Part shown: piece after piece, positions 18,884 through 27,831 of the stretch
Layout of the letters: each line of letters starts with the position of its first letter
Position numbering within the stretch: position 1 is the stretch's first letter
Assembly: GCF_031348265.1 (NCBI RefSeq)
Contig: NZ_CP133771.1
Span: forward strand, 868,001 to 932,000
Length of the DNA stretch: 64,000 nt
Direction: 5' to 3'
Source: Streptomyces collinus
Lineage (GTDB): Bacteria > Actinomycetota > Actinomycetes > Streptomycetales > Streptomycetaceae
Notes under the pieces: model-generated
Told to the model about the DNA's origin: nothing
Databases searched by the model: none
What the model saw: only the letters and a program-made list of their open reading frames with translations
Translations under genes and position numbers: made by a program

Positions 18884-18899
18884 GCTAAAACGTTTTCAA
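18884..18899. promoter_or_regulatory. Putative LacI operator of the lplB operon
   Basis: GCTAAAACGTTTTCAA contains the perfect 10-bp palindrome AAAACGTTTT at 18887-18896, about 40 bp upstream of lplB. LacI-family sites centred on ACGT or CG fit this form. The natural candidate is the LacI regulator encoded in the same operon. Confidence 0.55.
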
Positions 18900-18952
18900 T
18901 GCGCGGTCAACACCTCCGGCACGGACGGGACTTCGGGCCGGGCCTCGGCGCG

Positions 18953-20281
18953 TCAGGCCGAAAGCAGCCCCCTGCCGAGCCAGTCGGAGGAGTCCCGCAC
19001 GCCGGGCAGGGCGAAGAAGTAGCCGCCACCGGTCGGGGAGATGTAGTCGACGAGCGGCTCGTCGATCAGCCGGGTCTGCGTGGCCTCGAACTGGCGGCGC
19101 ACGTCCTGCTGGTAGCAGCAGAAGACCAGTCCCATGTCGAGGTCGCCGACGTCGTCGACGCCCCGGTCGTAGTTGTAACCCCGGCGCAGAAGCCGGGAGT
19201 TGTCGGTCTTCGCGGTGCGCGGGTTGGCGAGCCGGATGTGCGCGTCGAGCGGGATCGCGGTGCCGCGCGGGTCCTTGGCGTAGTTCGGGCTGTCGGTCTC
19301 GCGGGCGCCGTCCAGCGGGGCGCCGGTGTCCTTGCGCCGGCCGAGCATCAGCTCCTGTTCGGACAGCGAGACCCGGTCCCAGAACTCCACGAGCATCCGG
19401 ATGATCCGGACGACCTGGTAGCTGCCGCCGGCCGCCCAGGAGGGCTCACCCTGTCCCTCGCCGACCCACACCAGGTGGTCCATCTCGCGGGCCGAGGCGA
19501 CGTCCGGGTTCACGATGCCGTCCTTGAAGCCCAGCAGGTTGCGCTGGGTGCCGCTGGGCCGGGGCACGTTCTGGAACCCGTCGACGCGCCACCGGATCTG
19601 CAGCGCGCCCCGGGTGTGCTTGGCGATGTCGCGCAGCGCGTGCAGCACGGTGTCCTGGCGGGCCGCGCAGATCTGCAGGGACAGGTCGCCGTGGCACTCG
19701 GCGGGATTCAGGTTGTCGTTGGGGAAGGTCCGCATGGGCGTGAGCCGGCGCGGCTTGGCCCGGGCGAGCCCGAACCGGTCGTCGAACAGGGAGGCGCCGA
19801 CACCCACGGTGACGGTGAGCGCGTCGGCCGGGACGACCGGACCGAGGATGCCGTTGTCCGAGGGCGGGGCACCGACACCGAGATCCTCGGGCGTGCCGCC
19901 TGAGGTGAGGAAGCGGGCCCGGTCGGTGAGCGTTCGCAGCAACTCGGTCAGGCCCTTGCGGCTCTCGGCGATGACGTCGAAGGAGACGAATGCCGCGGCG
20001 GCCTGCGCGGGGGTGAGGATCCCCGCCTGGTGGGTGCCGTGGAAGGCCACCGGGGCGGCGCTCTGCTGCTCGGCCGCATGGGCTCTCGCGCCGCCGCTCC
20101 CGGCGAGTGCGACTCCGCCCCCGGCCAGGACGGCTCCGGCCGCCCCGGCGCCCAGGGCCGTCTTCACGAAGGAGCGGCGGCCGGCGTGGGCGGGGCAGCC
20201 CGGCGGCGGCGTGTCGGCGGACGGCATCAGGGGGTTCCCTTCGGAGTCTTCTGCGGGGTGGTCGCGTCGCCCGGCGCTCAT
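18953..20281 (-). CDS. efeB: EfeB, Dyp-type heme peroxidase / deferrochelatase
   Basis: Exported heme peroxidase of 442 aa in the EfeUOB ferrous-iron system. A twin-arginine-like signal ([18 protein letters not shown]) is near residues 34-51. The Dyp signature [11 protein letters not shown] supplies the catalytic aspartate, and the heme-ligand histidine is expected in the C-terminal domain. The ATG at 20281 overlaps the efeUO stop (ATGA). An alternative ATG at 20227 with AAGGG upstream would give a shorter leader. EfeB is thought to help oxidise Fe(II) or recover iron from heme for the permease. Confidence 0.9.
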   Translation of the reverse strand: MSAGRRDHPAEDSEGNPLMPSADTPPPGCPAHAGRRSFVKTALGAGAAGAVLAGGGVALAGSGGARAHAAEQQSAAPVAFHGTHQAGILTPAQAAAAFVSFDVIAESRKGLTELLRTLTDRARFLTSGGTPEDLGVGAPPSDNGILGPVVPADALTVTVGVGASLFDDRFGLARAKPRRLTPMRTFPNDNLNPAECHGDLSLQICAARQDTVLHALRDIAKHTRGALQIRWRVDGFQNVPRPSGTQRNLLGFKDGIVNPDVASAREMDHLVWVGEGQGEPSWAAGGSYQVVRIIRMLVEFWDRVSLSEQELMLGRRKDTGAPLDGARETDSPNYAKDPRGTAIPLDAHIRLANPRTAKTDNSRLLRRGYNYDRGVDDVGDLDMGLVFCCYQQDVRRQFEATQTRLIDEPLVDYISPTGGGYFFALPGVRDSSDWLGRGLLSA

Positions 20282-22458
20282 GCGGACTTCCTGACTTCGA
20301 GCAGGTCCGGCACCGGCGAGAGGTCTTCGAGGAGCTGCCCCGTGGCTCCGTCGAGCCGGGCCTTCGCCGCGTGGTCGAGCCGGTCGACGGGGGTCCAGCC
20401 GGTCCCGTGGTGAGCGGAGTCGAGCAGCTTCTGCAGCCGCGCGATGTCCGCGTCGACGGTGGGCAGCAGACGGGGGGCGCGCGTGGTGAGCAACGGCTTG
20501 AGTACGGCGAGCAGTTCGCGTGTGCCGGCGAGGTTGGCGTCGGCGGTGGCCAGTCCGGTGCCGCTGCCCTGGTCGGTGTCGCCGGTCAGTTCGAACTGGA
20601 GGGTGTTCTCCAGGATCTCGTGGGCGCGCAGGGGCAGGTCGGAGGAGTCGAAGTCCTGGTGCGGGAAGGCCTTTCGCAGTCCGGCGCCGTCCTCGGCCAA
20701 CTGCTGCGCCACGCCCTTGAGTCCGGCCGCCGGCTCACCGTGCCACAGCCCGTACTCGATGCGGAGGAAGCCGGTGAAGTCCTTGTCGTGCACGCCGCCC
20801 GGCAGACCGTCGGGACGCCCGTCGATCTTCTGGTCGAAGTCCTCGAAGGTGCCGTAGGCGGCGCCGAGGGAGGCGTAGGTGCGGTGGGCCGTCAGCCAGT
20901 CGGCGCGGGCGGTGCCCAGGTGCCCGGCGCGGATGTCGTCACTGAGCTTCCCGGTCTGGGTGACGAGGGTCGCCAGCCCCCGGTCCACGTACGCCCGGTA
21001 CGCCTTGAGCGGCGCGGCCAGATCCCGCTCGGAGACGGGGACGACGGCGTAGGCGCCGGCGGCGCCGCCGACCCGGACCACCTTGGAGGTGACGGCCTTG
21101 CCGTCGGCCGGCACACAGCGCCAGGCGTACGTCCCGCCCGACACGGTGGCGACCAGGTCCCGGGTGGTACCGGGGGCCAGCCCCTCGATCTCGCCGTAGA
21201 CCGCGTTCGAGGTCGGGTCGATCAGATACACCTCGGAGGTCTGGTTCCCCGTGTTGTGCATCAGGAAGTCCTGCCGCCCTGGTTCGGGAGCGGTGAACCC
21301 CTGCCCGCAGGCCGTTTCGGAGACGGCGACGGTCTCGCCGGCGGCGGGCTTGGGGTCCGCCAGGGCGACGACAAGGCCGGCCAGGAGAGCCGGGACGGCG
21401 ACTACGGCGACGGGGATCAGCCAGGCGGGGCGGCGGCGGGTGGGTGCGGTGGTGGGGGTGGGTGCGCTGGTGAGGGTGGGCGGCGGCTCGGCGGCGGGGG
21501 GCCGGGCGGACGGCGGGTCGGCCGGTGGGGCCGCACGGGGGGCCGCCGCACGCTTCCCGCCGGCGACCGCCCCGCCGGAGCCCACACGCTGACCGGCACC
21601 GGCATCGGCACCGGCACCGGCAGGGGCGCCCGCACCCGCACCCGACTGTTCCCGCACTTCCCGCACGAACAGCGTCATCACCACGGCGAGATACCCGACG
21701 TACCCGGCCACTTGGAGCCAGGTCATCGCCGGAGTCAGGTTGAGCACGCCCTGGAGCAGCGTGCTGTACCAGGCTCCGGCGTCGACGCTGCCGCTCAAGT
21801 CGAAGGCGTAGGCCGTCCCGCCGGGCAGGACCGTGCCCTCCTGGAGGTCGCGCAACCCGTAGCCGAGCACGCCCGCGGCGATGACGATGAGCACCACGCC
21901 CGTGGCGGTGAAGAAGCGGGTGAGGTTGATGCGCAGGACCCGCCGGTACAACCCCCAGCACAGGGCCGCAGCCAGGACGAGTCCGATGCCGGCGCCGGTG
22001 AGGGGCCCGGCCGACTCGTTCGCCGCGCGGGCCGTGGTCCACAGGAACAGCGCGGTCTCCAGGCCCTCGCGCCCCACCGCGAGGAAGGAGGTGAGGACCA
22101 GGACACCGGCGCCCATGGCCAGGGCCCCGGTGACCTTCTCCCTGATCTCGCCCGCGAGACCGCGGGCGGATCGCCGCATCCAGAACACCATCGCGGTGAC
22201 GAAGGCGACGGCGACGATGCTCAGCGTTCCGCCGAAGGCCTCATGCGCGGTGGTGGGCAGGGAGGCCGCTGTGAAGGTCAGAACCGCACCGAAGCTCATC
22301 GACAGCGCGATCGCCGCCAGCACCCCGGTCCACACCTGCGGCAGTCGCGACCTGGCCCCGGCCCGTACGAGGGTGGCGACCAGCACGGAGACGATGAGCC
22401 CGGCTTCGAGTCCTTCCCTCAGCCCGATCAGAAAGCTCGGAAACGCGTCGCCCCACAT
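20278..22458 (-). CDS. EfeU-EfeO fusion: FTR1 iron permease joined to EfeO
   Basis: Single 726-aa reading frame joining two normally separate proteins. Residues 1 to about 270 are an FTR1/EfeU permease with two REGLE iron-binding motifs (14-18 and 130-134). Next comes an Ala/Gly/Pro-rich linker of about 75 residues and one further membrane segment ([21 protein letters not shown]). The rest is EfeO: a cupredoxin-like domain, then an M75/imelysin domain with [15 protein letters not shown] and [16 protein letters not shown]. No stop or frameshift is seen at the joint. The start at 22458 has GGGAGG nine bases upstream and lies just below a candidate iron box. It is coupled to efeB. Confidence 0.88.
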   Translation of the reverse strand: MWGDAFPSFLIGLREGLEAGLIVSVLVATLVRAGARSRLPQVWTGVLAAIALSMSFGAVLTFTAASLPTTAHEAFGGTLSIVAVAFVTAMVFWMRRSARGLAGEIREKVTGALAMGAGVLVLTSFLAVGREGLETALFLWTTARAANESAGPLTGAGIGLVLAAALCWGLYRRVLRINLTRFFTATGVVLIVIAAGVLGYGLRDLQEGTVLPGGTAYAFDLSGSVDAGAWYSTLLQGVLNLTPAMTWLQVAGYVGYLAVVMTLFVREVREQSGAGAGAPAGAGADAGAGQRVGSGGAVAGGKRAAAPRAAPPADPPSARPPAAEPPPTLTSAPTPTTAPTRRRPAWLIPVAVVAVPALLAGLVVALADPKPAAGETVAVSETACGQGFTAPEPGRQDFLMHNTGNQTSEVYLIDPTSNAVYGEIEGLAPGTTRDLVATVSGGTYAWRCVPADGKAVTSKVVRVGGAAGAYAVVPVSERDLAAPLKAYRAYVDRGLATLVTQTGKLSDDIRAGHLGTARADWLTAHRTYASLGAAYGTFEDFDQKIDGRPDGLPGGVHDKDFTGFLRIEYGLWHGEPAAGLKGVAQQLAEDGAGLRKAFPHQDFDSSDLPLRAHEILENTLQFELTGDTDQGSGTGLATADANLAGTRELLAVLKPLLTTRAPRLLPTVDADIARLQKLLDSAHHGTGWTPVDRLDHAAKARLDGATGQLLEDLSPVPDLLEVRKSA

Positions 22459-22501
22459 GTACCGGCCCTCCCGGCCCAACGCCCCGGCCCCGCACAGGCG
22501 G

Positions 22502-22523
22502 GTTAGCCAAGGCATGCCTTACC
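22502..22523 (-). promoter_or_regulatory. Putative DmdR/IdeR-type iron box
   Basis: GTTAGCCAAGGCATGCCTTACC contains the perfect palindrome AAGGCATGCCTT and TTAG..CCTTA flanks, matching roughly 11 of 19 positions of the actinobacterial iron box. It lies 44 bp upstream of the efeUO start, where an iron repressor would be expected. Confidence 0.5.
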
Positions 22524-22728
22524 AACGCCGACCATCATGGACTCGACTCCCTGGGCATCCGGTCATGAATGCCTCATGGCCCGGCAAAAGTCCTGGCGGT
22601 TTCCGGCCAACGGGCGGGGCCCTCTTCCGGCTTCCCCGCCGGCACTTCCGCGTGCGCGGTGGCGGAAACTCCCTTGCGGAGCCGTCCGGGGGCGCGATAC
22701 CCAGCATCGGGACGACAAGGAGCACGAG

Positions 22729-23440
22729 ATGACGACCCGTCCGGGTTCATTGAACGAGTTCTGCTGGATGGACCTCAAAACCCGCGACCCGGCCGGCACC
22801 GCCGCCTTCTTGTCCACGACGCTCGGCTGGAGCTTCGCGGTGGACGAGGAGGACTGGCGCAAGGCCATCAAGATGTCCGTCGACGGCCGACCGATCGGTG
22901 GCGTCAGCGACGTGGCGAGCCCGGCCTACCCTCCAGGTACACCCGCCCACATCGCCTACTACCTGGCGGTGGACGACATCGAGCGCCGTGTCGAAGCGGC
23001 GACGGCCCATGGCGCTCGCCTTGTCGTATCCCCCTTCGACGCGGGCGGTCAGGGCCGCATCGCGACACTGACCGACCCTGAGGGCGCCGCCTTCTCCCTC
23101 TGGCAGCGGCGCCACTTCCCAGGATGGAGCTTCCCTCCCGGCCTGGCGGGCGCTCCGCATCGCATGGTCCTCGCCTGCGATCGGCCCGACGAGGCCCGGC
23201 ACTTCTACGAGAAGACGACCGGAGCGCCCCTGTTCTGCGCCGACTTCATCGCCGCGGCGGAGCCCGGTGCATCCACCCCGCAGTGGGAACTGGTGGTCGC
23301 CTCGATGATCTGGACAACGTCATCCGAGCACACGATGACGGCCGGGCCTCGGTCACCTCTTCCGAGAGCACGGCCGTCGCGTGGTGCGGCTGAGCAGCCC
23401 GGAGGGACTGTCCTTCCTGCTGCGTCATAGGGAGCTGTGA
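22729..23440 (+). pseudogene. VOC/glyoxalase-like two-domain protein, frameshifted
   Basis: Starts well (AAGGAG before the ATG) and encodes MTTRPGSLNEFCWMDLKTRD, a two-module vicinal-oxygen-chelate protein of the type seen beside antibiotic or aldehyde detoxification genes. The first frame reads correctly to QWELVV near 23298. Homology then moves to a second frame (LDDLDNVIRAHDDGRASVTSS, about 23301-23365) and to a third (EHGRRVVRLSSPEGLSFLLRHREL, 23366-23437, stop at 23440). Two small indels within 80 bases explain this. Read as it stands, the gene would stop at 23430 with a nonsense tail. It is either genuine decay or two sequencing errors. Confidence 0.7.
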
Positions 23441-23550
23441 CTCGATCACAGGCCGCACCTGCGAGAAGTCCGCTGCCCGCCGGGCCTTCGAGGCCCCCGG
23501 GCCCGCCGTCGGGACGCCACACCTCTTGACGCGTCAATGACAAGGATGGC

Positions 23551-23582
23551 TTGATGAGGTGGGAGCGCTCCCACCTCATCAA
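23551..23582. promoter_or_regulatory. CebR-type operator in a 32-bp perfect palindrome
   Basis: The left arm TTGATGAGGTGGGAGC (23551-23566) is perfectly complementary to 23567-23582. Its core TGGGAGCGCTCCCA at 23560-23573 is the known Streptomyces CebR box, bound by the cellobiose-responsive LacI repressor. It ends 14 bases before the esterase ATG and would block transcription of the esterase and mannanase genes. Confidence 0.85.
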
Positions 23583-23596
23583 GGGAAGGGACCACC

Positions 23597-24706
23597 ATGC
23601 ACAGAACCCCCCACTCGTCCCCGCACTTACGCGCCATGTCCGTTCTCGGCCTCCTGGCCACCCTGCTCCTCCCCCTCGGCATGACGTTCGCCCCGGGAGC
23701 GCTGGCCGCGCCCACGGCGGACCCCGTGCGCGTCATGCCGCTCGGCGATTCGATCACCGGCTCGCCGGGCTGCTGGCGGGCCGTGCTGTGGAACCGGCTG
23801 GCCAGCAGCGGATACCAGGACATCGACTTCGTCGGCACCCTCCCCCCGCAGGGCTGCGGCCAGGCGCACGACGGGGACAACGAGGGGCACGGCGGCGAAC
23901 TGGTCACCAACGTGGCGGACCAGAACCTGCTGCCCGGCCGGCTGGCCTCCACCCGCCCGGACATCGTTGTCATGCACTTCGGCACGAACGACGTGTGGAG
24001 CAGCATCGCCCCCGACCGCATCCTCGCCGCCTACACCAAGCTCGTGGCGCAGATGAGGGCCTCCAACCCGGACATGCGGATCCTCGTCGCGCAGCTCATC
24101 CCCATGAACCCGAGCAGTTGCGCCGGCTGCGCACAGCGGGTCGTCGACTTCAACGCGCGGATTCCCGGCTGGGCCCGGGCGACCGGCACCGACCGCTCCC
24201 CCGTCACGGTGGTCGACCAGTGGACCGGCTTCAGCACGGCCGCCGACACCTACGACGGCGTGCACCCCAACGCCTCCGGCGACGACAAGATCGCCGCCCG
24301 CTGGTTCCCGGCCCTGTCGGCGGTTCTCGACGCCGGCGTCCCGCAGGATCCGGACGATCCGGGTGACCCGGGCGAGGACCCCGCGGCCTGCACCGCGCGT
24401 TTCCGGGCCGTCTCCTCCTGGCAGGGCGGCTACCAGGGCGAGGTGACGGTGACGAACACGTCGGCCTCCGCCGTCCGCGGCTGGACCGCGACCGTCGTAC
24501 CGGCGAACGGAGCGCGTCTCACCCAGCTCTGGAACGGCAGCCTCTCCACGGCCGCCGACGGCACGGCCACCGTCAGGAACGCGGCGTGGAACGGCGCCCT
24601 CGCTCCCGGCGCGAGCGCCTCCTTCGGATTCGTCGCCACCGCCCCGGCAACGGCCGGCACCCCGGCGGCGACCGTCACCTGCACGGGGGCCGCACCGGCC
24701 GCATGA
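23597..24706 (+). CDS. Secreted CE3-like SGNH esterase with CBM2
   Basis: Exported carbohydrate esterase of 369 aa, probably an acetyl xylan esterase. A signal peptide spans about 1-38. The SGNH block MPLGDSITGSPG gives catalytic Ser52. HFGTNDVW carries the Asn block and DGVHPN gives Asp220 and His223. A PDDPGDPGED linker leads to a C-terminal family 2 cellulose-binding module (about 271-369) with ARFRAVSSWQGGYQGEVTV and ENTS-like TNTSASAVRGWT. GGGAAGGG lies just before the start and a CebR box immediately upstream, consistent with induction by cellulose breakdown products. It removes acetyl groups from hemicellulose bound to cellulose. Confidence 0.87.
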   Translation: MHRTPHSSPHLRAMSVLGLLATLLLPLGMTFAPGALAAPTADPVRVMPLGDSITGSPGCWRAVLWNRLASSGYQDIDFVGTLPPQGCGQAHDGDNEGHGGELVTNVADQNLLPGRLASTRPDIVVMHFGTNDVWSSIAPDRILAAYTKLVAQMRASNPDMRILVAQLIPMNPSSCAGCAQRVVDFNARIPGWARATGTDRSPVTVVDQWTGFSTAADTYDGVHPNASGDDKIAARWFPALSAVLDAGVPQDPDDPGDPGEDPAACTARFRAVSSWQGGYQGEVTVTNTSASAVRGWTATVVPANGARLTQLWNGSLSTAADGTATVRNAAWNGALAPGASASFGFVATAPATAGTPAATVTCTGAAPAA

Positions 24707-24850
24707 CGGCCGTACGACAGCCGCGCCGGGCCGGACGCCCCCGGTGACGGGCCTCTCCGCACCGACCCCGCCGGCAGGACCCGTTCAGCACGGCAGCACC
24801 ACAGCGCGACCGGCAACGTGCCCCGACCGACCCCCACCGATGGAGCCGTC

Positions 24851-26488
24851 ATGAGACTCCGCCCCACCCCCACCCCTCCACGCCTGGCCACCGTGGCCGC
24901 CACCCTGTTCGCCCTCTTCGTGTCCTTCCTCGTCCTCACCCCGCCGGCCCAGGCCGCCCCCGCCGGCTTCCGGGTGCAGAACGGCCGGCTGCTGGAGGCG
25001 GGCGGGAACGACTTCGTGATGCGGGGCGTCAACCACGCCCACACCTGGTATCCGGACCGGATCAGTTCCCTCTCCCACATCAAGGCCAAGGGCGCCAACA
25101 CCGTCCGCGTGGTCCTGTCCAACGGTGACCGCTGGACCCGCAACGACGCCGCCGACGTGACGAACGTGATCTCCCAGTGCAAGCAGAACCGGCTGATCTG
25201 CGTCCTGGAGGTGCACGACACCACGGGCTACGGCGAGCAGAGCGGAGCGACCACCCTGTCCCGCGCGGCCGACTACTGGATCAGCCTGCAGAGCGCCCTG
25301 GCCGGCCAGGAGGACTACGTCATCGTCAACATCGGCAACGAGCCGTACGGCAACACCAACTACACGGCGTGGACGGCCGACACCAAGGCCGCGATCCAGA
25401 AGCTCCGCAACGCCGGGCTCGACCACACGATCATGGTCGACGCACCCAACTGGGGCCAGGACTGGGCATTCACGATGCGCGACAACGCCGCCTCGGTCTT
25501 CGCCGCCGACCCCGACGCCAACACGGTCTTCTCGATCCACATGTATGGCGTCTTCGACACCGCCGCCGAGATCACCGACTACCTGAACCGCTTCGTGACC
25601 GCCAAACTGCCCGTCGTCGTCGGCGAGTTCGGCCACGACCACTCGGACGGCAACCCCGACGAGGACACCATCCTGGCCGTCACCCAGCAGCTCCGCCTCG
25701 GCTACCTCGGCTGGTCGTGGAGCGGCAACGGCGGCGGGGTCGAGTACCTGGACATGGTCACGAACTTCGACCCGGACCAGCTGACCAGCTGGGGCCGGCG
25801 GCTCTTCAACGGCGCGAACGGCATCGCCGCCACCGCCAAGGAGGCCGCGATCTACTCCGGCAACGGCGGCGACGCCACTCCCCCGACCGCTCCCGGCACC
25901 CCGACCGCCTCCGGGGTGACCTCCTCGTCGGCCACCCTGACCTGGGCCGCCGCCTCCGACGCGACCGGCGTCACCGGCTACGACGTCGTGCGGATCAGCG
26001 GCGGCACCGAGACGGCCGTCACCAGCAGCACCCGGACCACCGCCACCCTCACCGGCCTGTCCCCCGCGACCTCCCACACCTTCGCCGTCTACGCCCGCGA
26101 CGCCGCCGGCAACCGCTCGCCCCGCTCCGGCACGGTGACGGTCACGACCTCCCCCGGCGGCTCACCGTCGGCCTGCGGTGTCGGCTACCGGGTGACGGGC
26201 AGCTGGCCGGGCGGCTTCCAGGGCGAGATCGTCCTCCGCAACACCGGCACCTCGGCGATCAACGGCTGGACGCTGCGCTGGACCTTCCCGGACAGCCAGC
26301 GCATCACCAACCTGTGGGGCGGTACGGCGACCCAGAGCGGATCCGAGGTGAGCGTCGCGGCCGCCTCGTACACGGCGACGATCCCCGCGTCGGGCTCGGT
26401 CACCCTCGGCTTCACGGCCACCCGGCCGGCCGCGAACCCCAGCCCGACGGCCTTCACTCTCAACGGCGCGGACTGCGCCGTGAGCTGA
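24851..26488 (+). CDS. Secreted GH5 endo-beta-1,4-mannanase with FN3 and CBM2
   Basis: Secreted glycosidase of 545 aa. A signal peptide (about 1-36) is followed by a GH5 subfamily 8-type catalytic domain beginning GFRVQNGRLLEAGGNDFVMRG with MRGVNHAHTWYP. Catalytic residues are the acid/base Glu164 (NIGNEPYGN) and nucleophile Glu259 (VGEFGHDH). A fibronectin type III module (about 352-435, PPTAPGTPTASGVTSSSATLTW) and a CBM2 (about 440-545, GYRVTGSWPGGFQGEIVLRN) follow. The catalytic core closely resembles Streptomyces ManA proteins as I know them, so mannan is the best substrate guess over cellulose. GGAG is eight bases before the ATG. It probably shares the CebR-controlled transcript of the esterase 144 bp upstream. 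Confidence 0.88.
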   Translation: MRLRPTPTPPRLATVAATLFALFVSFLVLTPPAQAAPAGFRVQNGRLLEAGGNDFVMRGVNHAHTWYPDRISSLSHIKAKGANTVRVVLSNGDRWTRNDAADVTNVISQCKQNRLICVLEVHDTTGYGEQSGATTLSRAADYWISLQSALAGQEDYVIVNIGNEPYGNTNYTAWTADTKAAIQKLRNAGLDHTIMVDAPNWGQDWAFTMRDNAASVFAADPDANTVFSIHMYGVFDTAAEITDYLNRFVTAKLPVVVGEFGHDHSDGNPDEDTILAVTQQLRLGYLGWSWSGNGGGVEYLDMVTNFDPDQLTSWGRRLFNGANGIAATAKEAAIYSGNGGDATPPTAPGTPTASGVTSSSATLTWAAASDATGVTGYDVVRISGGTETAVTSSTRTTATLTGLSPATSHTFAVYARDAAGNRSPRSGTVTVTTSPGGSPSACGVGYRVTGSWPGGFQGEIVLRNTGTSAINGWTLRWTFPDSQRITNLWGGTATQSGSEVSVAAASYTATIPASGSVTLGFTATRPAANPSPTAFTLNGADCAVS

Positions 26489-26501
26489 CCGCGCCCTGGC
26501 G

Positions 26502-26541
26502 CGGCGGTGCCGTCGTGCTCCGGGCACGGGCGGCACCGCCG
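26502..26541. terminator. Hairpin terminator after mannanase
   Basis: Perfect 11-bp arms CGGCGGTGCCG (26502-26512) and CGGCACCGCCG (26531-26541), 14 bases past the mannanase stop. Confidence 0.75.
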
Positions 26542-26696
26542 TTGCTGTGATCCGCGCTACACCGCACGGGAAAGCGGTTTACGTCGTTCCGCAGTGGTCA
26601 GGCGGCGGGGATGTCGCACCGGCACCCCACCGCCGCACCCCCGGCACAACGCGCAGGCACTCGTCCGGGTTGCCCGAACCCCGCACGGGAGGCGTG

Positions 26697-27821
26697 ATGA
26701 GCGAGGACACCCTGCGCATGCGCGCGGTCACGGCCGGCGGGACGGAACGGCGAGCGCCGCAGCCCGTACCGGCCTCGGAACCGGCCGGCCGGCGGGACGC
26801 GTTCTTCGACAACGCCAAGTACCTGGCGATCGTGCTGGTGGCGATCGGGCACGCCTGGGAGCCGTTGCGGGACGGCAGCCGGGCGGCCGGCGCGCTCTAC
26901 ATGGTGGTGTACGCCTTCCACATGCCGGCGTTCATCGTCATCTCCGGCTACTTCTCGCGCTCGTTCGACGCGAGCCCGGGGCGGATCAGGCGCCTGGTCA
27001 CCGGGCTCGCCGTGCCGTACCTCGTCTTCGAGACGGCGTACACCCTGTTCACCCGGTGGACCGACCAGGAGCCGGACCGGCCGGTCACCCTGCTGGACCC
27101 CCTCTACCTGACCTGGTTCCTGGCGGCCCTGTTCATCTGGCGGCTGACGACGCCCATCTGGCAGCGCGTGCGGTGGCCGCTGCCGATCGCCCTCGTCGTC
27201 GCGATGCTGGCGACGCTCTCGCCGTCCATCGGCAACGACCTCGATCTGCAGCGCACGCTGCAGTTCCTGCCGTACTTCGTCCTGGGTCTGCTGCTGCGGC
27301 CCGAGCACTTCCATCTGGTGCGGCGCCGCGCGGCGCGGATCCTGGCCGTGCCGGTCTTCGCCGGCGCGCTCGCGGTGGCCTACTGGGCCGTGCCGCGGAT
27401 GAGCGGCGCCTGGTTCTACCACCGCGACAGCGCCGAGGAACTCGCCGCCCCCTCCTGGTACGGGCCCGTCATGACGCTGGCGACCTTCGGCTGCTCGCTG
27501 GTGCTGGTCGCCTGCTTCCTCGCCTGGGTGCCCGGCCGCCACACCTGGTTCACCGCGCTGGGCGCGGGCACGCTCTACGGCTACCTGCTGCACGGCTTCG
27601 TCGCGCAGGGGTCCAAGTTCTGGGGCTGGTACGAGCCGGCGTGGGTGCACCGGCCCCTGGGCGAGATCCTCGTGACGGTCGCCGCCGCGGTGCTCGTGAC
27701 CGCACTGTGCACTCCGCCGGTGCGACGGGTCTTCCGCTGGGTGATGGAACCCGACATGGCGTGGGCGTTCCGCCGGGACGCGGGCGATCGGGCGCGGGAG
27801 CGGAACGCCGTACGGGCGTGA
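26697..27821 (+). CDS. Acyltransferase 3 family membrane protein
   Basis: Integral membrane O-acyltransferase of 374 aa with about ten membrane segments. FDNAKYLAIVLVAIGHAWEPL holds the conserved family histidine, and MPAFIVISGYFSRSF the second family block. Members acetylate sugars, peptidoglycan or secondary metabolites on the outer membrane face. The start at 26697 has GGGAGG five bases upstream, and the longer in-frame extension is noncoding. It stands alone between the mannanase hairpin and the convergent alpha-galactosidase. The acceptor is unknown. Confidence 0.83.
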   Translation: MSEDTLRMRAVTAGGTERRAPQPVPASEPAGRRDAFFDNAKYLAIVLVAIGHAWEPLRDGSRAAGALYMVVYAFHMPAFIVISGYFSRSFDASPGRIRRLVTGLAVPYLVFETAYTLFTRWTDQEPDRPVTLLDPLYLTWFLAALFIWRLTTPIWQRVRWPLPIALVVAMLATLSPSIGNDLDLQRTLQFLPYFVLGLLLRPEHFHLVRRRAARILAVPVFAGALAVAYWAVPRMSGAWFYHRDSAEELAAPSWYGPVMTLATFGCSLVLVACFLAWVPGRHTWFTALGAGTLYGYLLHGFVAQGSKFWGWYEPAWVHRPLGEILVTVAAAVLVTALCTPPVRRVFRWVMEPDMAWAFRRDAGDRARERNAVRA

Positions 27822-27831
27822 GCGGACCGTC

